A DNA stretch of 64,000 bases from assembly GCA_947455195.1 (NCBI GenBank), contig CANGMI010000002.1, positions 186,001-250,000 on the forward strand, in the 5' to 3' direction. Under the pieces are notes generated by a model. The model was given only the letters and a program-made list of their open reading frames with translations. It ran no database searches and was not told the origin of the DNA. The stretch's first letter is position 1. The number at the start of each line of letters is the position of its first letter. Both the position numbers and the translations under genes were made by a program. This DNA is from Pseudomonadota bacterium (GTDB lineage Bacteria; Pseudomonadota; Gammaproteobacteria; Burkholderiales; SG8-39). This document shows, in pieces, positions 59,235 to 64,000 of this stretch.

Positions 59235-60102
59235 GAGGAGCGGCTCCGCCGGATAGCAGTTGGGTGACGGCTCGATCGAGCAGAACACCGGCCAGATGCT
59301 GCCGGGTAGCCGCACTCGTATACAGATCGGAGCCGGGTTGAAGATCGTGAGCAAGTGCGGCTCGCGCAGCCTGCATCACGGACGCTGCCGGTGCTCGACC
59401 TTCGAGCGCTGCCATGGCCTGGCGCGCGAGCATCGGCACGGGGCCTGCACCGACGTAGGCAAGGGCCACCTCATGCAGGAGACCCTCGGCGGGTCGGGCG
59501 AGGAGAGCCAGGCCGACGATGGCGTAGTCGCCCCGACGCCGCGAGAGTTCGAGAAACACACTGCGACGGGCCAGGGGCGTCACCGGAAATTCAATGGCGA
59601 CCAGGATGTCGGTGGGCGTCAGATCGGTTTCGTAAAGGTTGCGGAAGAACGTCCGCGCGCGAACGCGTCGCCCACCGGCAGGGCCTTGAATCACGATGGT
59701 TGCATCGAGCGCGACACAGCAGGCTGGCCATTCGGCTGCCGGGTCAGCGAACGCAACGCTGCCGCCTATGGTGCCGCTGTTGCGGATTGCGGCGTGAGCG
59801 ATCTGCGGTGCCGCCTGGGCAAGGAGTGGCAGGTGCTGTGCAACAAGGGGCGATCGTTCGATCTCGCGGTGCGTGGTCAGTGCGCCGATCGTGACTGTCG
59901 AACCGTTCAGGCGGATGCCCGACAGACCCGGTATGCGACTGATGTCGACGAGGAGCTCGGGCGCAGACAGCCGCATGTTGAGCGTGGCCATCAGCGTCTG
60001 TCCGCCGGCAATCAGCCGGGCCCGATCACCCAGTTCGGTGAGGTGAGCCAGGGCTTCCTCGACGCTCGCCACTCGCACATAGTCAAAGGCGGATGGTTTC
60101 AT
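59221..60102 (-). CDS. molybdenum hydroxylase FAD-binding subunit (293 aa)
   Basis: Flavoprotein subunit (CoxM type) that passes electrons from the 2Fe-2S clusters to an acceptor. FAD-binding motifs LIAGGQTLMATLNMRL (31-46) and NSGTIGGSVAFADPAAE are intact, as is the C-terminal CO_deh_flav_C region. No extra cluster-binding insertion. The gene starts at the base next to the SDR stop codon. Subunit order FAD - FeS - Mo is the common one in this family. Confidence 0.95.
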   Translation of the reverse strand: MKPSAFDYVRVASVEEALAHLTELGDRARLIAGGQTLMATLNMRLSAPELLVDISRIPGLSGIRLNGSTVTIGALTTHREIERSPLVAQHLPLLAQAAPQIAHAAIRNSGTIGGSVAFADPAAEWPACCVALDATIVIQGPAGGRRVRARTFFRNLYETDLTPTDILVAIEFPVTPLARRSVFLELSRRRGDYAIVGLALLARPAEGLLHEVALAYVGAGPVPMLARQAMAALEGRAPAASVMQAARAALAHDLQPGSDLYTSAATRQHLAGVLLDRAVTQLLSGGAAPHAIA

Positions 60103-60849
60103 CTATCGCCCGCCAGTCACATCGATGGTGGTACCGTGGATGTAGGATGCGGCACCCGAGGCGAGCCACACGACCGTCTCGGCGACTTCTTCGGGCGATC
60201 CGGGCCGGCCGAGCGGAATGCTCGGTGCGACGCGCCGGATCATGTCCTCGCCCCCATGCACTTCGTGCAGCGTGGTCGTGATGAGACCGGGGCGCACCGA
60301 TACGACGCGCACGCCCTCGGCACCGACCTCCCGGGCGAGACCCGCCACCATGCTGTCGATGGCCCCCTTGCTCGCGGCGTAGTGGGTCTCTTCGGGCAAG
60401 CCCCCGTGCCGAGCGGCCGCGGAACTGATCTGGACCACCACGCCGCCGGGGCCTCCGTGGCGCGTGGACATGCGCCTGATGGCCTCGCGCGTGCAGTAGA
60501 ACGTACCGAAGACGTTCACCGCAAACATGCGCTCGATGACATCGGGCGTGATGCTGTCGGCGCGGCACTGGCGCGAGACGAGACCGGCGTTGTTCACGAG
60601 CACGTCCACCCGCCCGAGACGCTGGTCGACCTCGGCGAAGAGTCGCGTGCAATCGTCGCTCGATGCCACGTCGGCCTGAACCGCGATGGCCTTTCCACCC
60701 GAGCGCTCGATGTCGGCTACCACCTCGGCCGCGGCGGCGGCATTCGATGCGTAGTTGACGCAGACCACGTAGCCGCGACGTGCAGCCAGTCGGGCGATCG
60801 CGGCACCGATGCCGCGACCGGCCCCGGTGATGATCATGACTCGGGACAT
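60103..60849 (-). CDS. short-chain dehydrogenase/reductase (248 aa)
   Basis: Classical SDR. Cofactor motif TGAGRGIG (8-15), NNAG near 86-89 and the catalytic Ser142/143-Tyr157-Lys161 (HYAASKG). VNYASNAA after the second strand suggests NADP(H) or NAD(H) equally. It would oxidise a secondary alcohol or reduce a ketone. Sits 10 bp after the HyuB-fusion gene and touches the FAD-subunit gene. In acetophenone catabolism an alcohol-oxidising SDR feeds a HyuA/HyuB-type carboxylase; this order recalls that. Confidence 0.9.
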   Translation of the reverse strand: MSRVMIITGAGRGIGAAIARLAARRGYVVCVNYASNAAAAAEVVADIERSGGKAIAVQADVASSDDCTRLFAEVDQRLGRVDVLVNNAGLVSRQCRADSITPDVIERMFAVNVFGTFYCTREAIRRMSTRHGGPGGVVVQISSAAARHGGLPEETHYAASKGAIDSMVAGLAREVGAEGVRVVSVRPGLITTTLHEVHGGEDMIRRVAPSIPLGRPGSPEEVAETVVWLASGAASYIHGTTIDVTGGR

Positions 60850-60859
60850 GGACTTCCTC

Positions 60860-63223
60860 TCAGGTCAGGTGCAGTTCGATATCGTGCAGGATGTCATCGC
60901 CCGCCCGTGCAACCTCGTTTTCGATGAGGGCGCCGCAGGCGGGGCAGAAGAACTGGCGAAACACCGGCTCATCGTCAATATACCGGCGCCAGTCGCCGAT
61001 GTTGGGGTTTGCGTGGCGGATATCGTGATCCTCGCGCACGCACTCGAGTTTGTAGTTGCCCTTGATCGGCCCGAGGTCGGCAGCGCATTTCACGCAGCAG
61101 TAGCGCGGCTTGCCACGCTCGCGGCGCACCGCGATGTTCTCGGTGGCCCGGGCCACTTCGGCACCCTTGAGGCGTTTCACGCTGCCGGCCGGGCGACAGC
61201 GGCGCGAGCGCAGGCTCTGGCGAAGGCTGGTGGTTGCCGCCTCGTCGAGCCTGCGCTCGCGAATGACGACCCCGTAGATGTCGCGCGCTGCCTCGACGGA
61301 CACCGCGTGGTGGAGGACGACATCCTCGAGCACCCGCTCCGCTTCGCGCTCAAGAGGGTCACCGAAGCCGGCAGCGGCTGACCAGATGACCGAATACACG
61401 TCAGCGGGCGCCTGTTCGAAGTTCTCCTGGCGCAGTTGCAGGGTAACTTCGCGGCCCCGCACCTCGGCGATGTCCGAGGGCATCTGGCCGCGAGCGAAGC
61501 GCTCGGCGATGTCGGTTTCCTCGCGAAACTGGTACACGTTCACGCTGCCGGGGTACCCGCCCATGATGCCCGGGGCGGTCGGTGTGGCATTGCCCGAGGA
61601 CAGGGTATCGTGGGTGATCGAGGTCGTGCCATGCGGGATGAAGCATGATTCGGCTGACATTCCGCCGCGCCAGCGCCCGGCGCCGCCCGAGTCGATGACC
61701 TCCTTGCGGTAGAGAAAGAGGAGCGGAAAGGTCTGCTCGGTGTGCTCCACATTGGGCAGCTTGCAGATCGGTGTGCGCGACTGCCCGCCGGTATTGATGC
61801 CGTCACCGGTCGAGAAGGCGCCGATGGCACCGCCAATCGGGTCGACCAGCAGGTAACCGTAGCGCTCGCCCCACTGGTCTGTCCCGCGAAAGAGGGTCGC
61901 GGGCCATTGGCTCGTACCCCCGATGCACATGATGTCGCGGCGCATGTCGGGGTCGCTGAAGAGCAGTTTCGAGAGCACGTTGTAAGTGGGGTACAGCGAG
62001 ATCTCCATCGCCTGTACCGGGGCAGTGGAGACCGAGGCGGGGTAGCTCGCGCAGTTGAAAGTGCCCGGCGTGGGGTCGAAGCGCACATGTCGCAGCGCAC
62101 CCCCGATGGCGAAGTACTGGTCCCAGCAGAGCAACTGGTTCAGGGCCACCATGATCGAACCGCGCCAGCCCGAGTAGGTGGCGTTCATCGCCCCCTCCTG
62201 ATCGGCCGTGCCTTCATTCTCGAAGACGAGTTCGGTGCCTTGCTTGCGCAAGGTGAGCATCACGCGATGGCTGCGCCGATCGCCGGGCCGACAGCACTCG
62301 ACGTAGGTGCGCTCCCGATAGATGCCATCGGGCAGGCGCTTGATCTTGTCGAGGAAGGCCTGCTCGCCATGGTCCAGGATGCGTCGCATGACGCCCTTCA
62401 CGACCTCCGGGCCGTAGCGTCGCACGAGGGCCAGCACCCGGTCGCGTGCGGTGATGTTGCCGGCCAGTTGTGCCCGGAAGTCGAGCGCCACCGCCTGTGG
62501 CTTGCGACTCGCGCGAAGGTACATTTCCTCGATGTCGCGGCGAATCTCGTTGCCCTCGATGATCTTCACCGGCGGGATGCATATGCCCTCTTCGAAGGCG
62601 CTCTCGGCCGAGCCGCAGAAGGACGACGGGGTGATGCCCCCGATGTCGTACTGGTGCAGGCAGTTGGTGACCCAACAGAAGAGCTCGCCCTCCCAGAACA
62701 CCGGGCAGATCAGCATGACGTCCTGCTGATGCGCGGCACCCACCCAGGGGTCGTTGGCGAGAAACATGTCGCCATCCCGGATGCCCGGGTTGTCGCTGCG
62801 GTTCTCCAGGATCCACTTCACCTGGGTGTCGGTGACCCCCGACATGTACTGCATGTAGGGGCCGAAATAGACGAATTCGCCATCCTCGGTGAGGATCGAC
62901 GGATTGAGGTCGAGAGCGTACATTGCGACCGGCGAACCCGAGATGCGCTGGATGGTGGCCCCGTGTTCTTCGTTGACATGCCACAGCGCGTGCCGGATCA
63001 CCTCGTAGGTGATCGGGTCGATCGATCGCCTGGCCTTGCGCTGCAGCTTCAGCGATGGCGAGATGCGCAGGGTTTCCGGCGGGACATAGCCCTGTCCTCG
63101 GCCGTCGAAGAGGGCCGGATCCATCTCGCTCACCTTGGGCCGGGCAGAGGTTCGAGTGGACGTTCGCTCTGCGGGGCGGGCAGCAGGCCGGGCGGGGCCG
63201 CCCTTCGAGGTACGTGCGTTCAT
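60860..63223 (-). CDS. HyuB-type subunit fused to an acetone-carboxylase-gamma-like zinc domain (787 aa)
   Basis: Residues ~55-650 are a hydantoinase B/oxoprolinase domain (ITYEVIRHALWHVNEEHGATIQRISGSP, GDMFLANDPWVGAAHQQDVML, QWPATLFRGTDQWGERYGYLLVDP). The family usually stops near 550-600 residues. Here a linker is followed by ~100 residues with CCVKC (709-713), Cys728, YIDDEPVFRQFFCPACGALIENEV (Cys760, Cys763), which looks like the small zinc subunit of acetone or acetophenone carboxylases. This favours an ATP-dependent carboxylase over a hydantoinase. The N-terminal ~50 residues are basic and low-complexity. Overlaps hyuA by 4 nt. Confidence 0.88.
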   Translation of the reverse strand: MNARTSKGGPARPAARPAERTSTRTSARPKVSEMDPALFDGRGQGYVPPETLRISPSLKLQRKARRSIDPITYEVIRHALWHVNEEHGATIQRISGSPVAMYALDLNPSILTEDGEFVYFGPYMQYMSGVTDTQVKWILENRSDNPGIRDGDMFLANDPWVGAAHQQDVMLICPVFWEGELFCWVTNCLHQYDIGGITPSSFCGSAESAFEEGICIPPVKIIEGNEIRRDIEEMYLRASRKPQAVALDFRAQLAGNITARDRVLALVRRYGPEVVKGVMRRILDHGEQAFLDKIKRLPDGIYRERTYVECCRPGDRRSHRVMLTLRKQGTELVFENEGTADQEGAMNATYSGWRGSIMVALNQLLCWDQYFAIGGALRHVRFDPTPGTFNCASYPASVSTAPVQAMEISLYPTYNVLSKLLFSDPDMRRDIMCIGGTSQWPATLFRGTDQWGERYGYLLVDPIGGAIGAFSTGDGINTGGQSRTPICKLPNVEHTEQTFPLLFLYRKEVIDSGGAGRWRGGMSAESCFIPHGTTSITHDTLSSGNATPTAPGIMGGYPGSVNVYQFREETDIAERFARGQMPSDIAEVRGREVTLQLRQENFEQAPADVYSVIWSAAAGFGDPLEREAERVLEDVVLHHAVSVEAARDIYGVVIRERRLDEAATTSLRQSLRSRRCRPAGSVKRLKGAEVARATENIAVRRERGKPRYCCVKCAADLGPIKGNYKLECVREDHDIRHANPNIGDWRRYIDDEPVFRQFFCPACGALIENEVARAGDDILHDIELHLT

Positions 63224-64000
63224 GTGCGGTCTCCGAAGCGGATCTCGAAGTTGCCGAAGGCATCGACCACGAGCGAGCGCCCGGGATGGATGACGACGGT
63301 CGTGTCGGTGGTCTCGACGACGGCCGGGCCCGCGATCGTGTTGCCCGGTACGAGGTGGGCACCATCGAAGATGGGGGTCGAGACCTTGCGCCGCAAGGAT
63401 TCCCAGTAGACCGGACGCGGTGCACGGTGGGCTGCCTTGGCGATGCGTCTGGTCAGTCGTTCTGCGCAGACCAGGTTGGGGCGTAGCGTGGGAGCCGAGG
63501 CGCGCAGGCGCAGGGTGACGATCTCCAGACGCGCATCGCGATACGATGAGCCGCGTCCGTACAGTTGTTCATAGCGTTCGTAGAAGCGCTCGCGAAGTCC
63601 TTCGAACTGCGAGGCCTTGAGGCGACGCTCGGGCAGGGTGACCTCTACCTCGTTGATCTGGCCGCGGTGACGCATGTCGAGCGAGAACTGGTAGCGGCGC
63701 CGCGCGCGGGCGATGCCGTCCTGATCGAGTTGCGCGATCGCGCGCGCTTCGAGCGTGGCCAGGGTTTCGTTGATGCGTTTCGCGTCGAAGGGGGATACCT
63801 GGATGTCGACCTGCTCGTGAAGGTGCAGGATGTCTGCCGAGGCAGCGCCGAACGCGCACCAGGTCGAGGCAATTTCCTTCTGCGGAATGATGACCCGCTG
63901 CACACCCAGTTCTGCACCGAAGACGCTGGCGTGCGCCGGGCCGGCACCACCAAAGGCGTGCAGCACGAAGTCGCGTGGATCAAAGCCCTTTTCCACGGTC
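63220..64000 (-). CDS. HyuA-type hydantoinase/oxoprolinase/acetophenone-carboxylase subunit, C-terminal part
   Basis: Incomplete: the frame is open to the window edge, and the annotated start at 63996 is only an internal GTG. HyuA proteins are about 690 residues, so roughly the last 260 are present. LHAFGGAGPAHASVFGAELGVQRVIIP is the conserved ATPase-domain end, followed by the C-terminal domain (YEQLYGRGSSYRDARLEIVTLRLRA, AGPAVVETTDTTVVIHPG). It works with HyuB to phosphorylate or hydrolyse amide, or enol, substrates using ATP. First visible gene of the minus-strand operon. Confidence 0.92.
   Translation of the reverse strand, partial: TVEKGFDPRDFVLHAFGGAGPAHASVFGAELGVQRVIIPQKEIASTWCAFGAASADILHLHEQVDIQVSPFDAKRINETLATLEARAIAQLDQDGIARARRRYQFSLDMRHRGQINEVEVTLPERRLKASQFEGLRERFYERYEQLYGRGSSYRDARLEIVTLRLRASAPTLRPNLVCAERLTRRIAKAAHRAPRPVYWESLRRKVSTPIFDGAHLVPGNTIAGPAVVETTDTTVVIHPGRSLVVDAFGNFEIRFGDRT

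Noticed and set aside
56347-60102. Naming the hydroxylase as carbon-monoxide dehydrogenase (coxMSL)
   Set aside because: The AYxCSFR loop of genuine form I CO dehydrogenase is absent.
59260-63409. Two 555-codon plus-strand frames (59260-60927 and 61742-63409)
   Set aside because: Antisense shadows of the FAD subunit, SDR and HyuB genes; no domain features.

Overview
GC-rich chromosomal DNA from a betaproteobacterium, most likely of the order Burkholderiales. The main evidence is the housekeeping block fur / bamE - dapB - carA - carB - greA - yhbY - rlmE - ftsH - folP - glmM (about 26.4-38.9 kb), an order I know from that group. A second clue is the four Bug/TctC-type periplasmic binding proteins with no membrane partners in the window, a typical Burkholderiales expansion. 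I see no rRNA, tRNA, insertion sequence, integrase, phage gene or CRISPR array.

Layout. 0-9 kb: alpha/beta hydrolase (+); acyl-CoA ligase, MtfA-type peptidase and a DMT exporter (-); relA (+), then a tandem pair of unclassified SGNH-like proteins (+). 9-14.5 kb: a minus-strand accessory cluster (Bug protein, alpha/beta hydrolase, DMT transporter, EctD-like dioxygenase, SAF-domain oxidoreductase, small ABM monooxygenase). 14.6-17.6 kb: a complete polar amino-acid ABC importer (+). 17.6-21.3 kb: a 1223-codon secreted-looking protein built from about fourteen copies of an 80-85 residue module (-), divergent from a Wzx-like flippase (+). 23.2-26.4 kb: nitroreductase (-), a NarL-type two-component pair and a BamE-like lipoprotein (+). 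26.4-38.9 kb: the housekeeping block. 38.9-41.9 kb: a TRAP transporter (DctQ-DctM-DctP order) translationally coupled to glmM. 41.9-46.4 kb: beta-class GST, DMT transporter, basic amino-acid decarboxylase and cupin (-). 46.7-50.7 kb: zeta-class GST, quinone oxidoreductase, ACMSD-like amidohydrolase and a Bug protein (+). 50.8-53.1 kb: LVIVD-repeat protein and CobW-type GTPase (-). 53.2-54.3 kb: a Bug protein (+).

54.3 kb to the right edge: eight tightly packed minus-strand genes, read right to left. They are a HyuA-type subunit (cut by the window edge), a HyuB-type subunit fused to an acetone-carboxylase-gamma-like zinc domain, an SDR dehydrogenase, the three subunits of a molybdenum hydroxylase (FAD, 2Fe-2S, Mo), a beta-hydroxyacid dehydrogenase and a Bug binding protein. 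This is the best candidate for an undescribed system. By inference it is a catabolic route combining secondary-alcohol oxidation, ATP-dependent carboxylation (or amide hydrolysis) and molybdenum-dependent hydroxylation, with its own periplasmic ligand binder. The substrate cannot be read from the sequence.

The only transcription factors encoded in the window are Fur and one LuxR-type response regulator, so the accessory clusters have no local regulator here. All functional calls rest on motifs and family knowledge; no database search was run.
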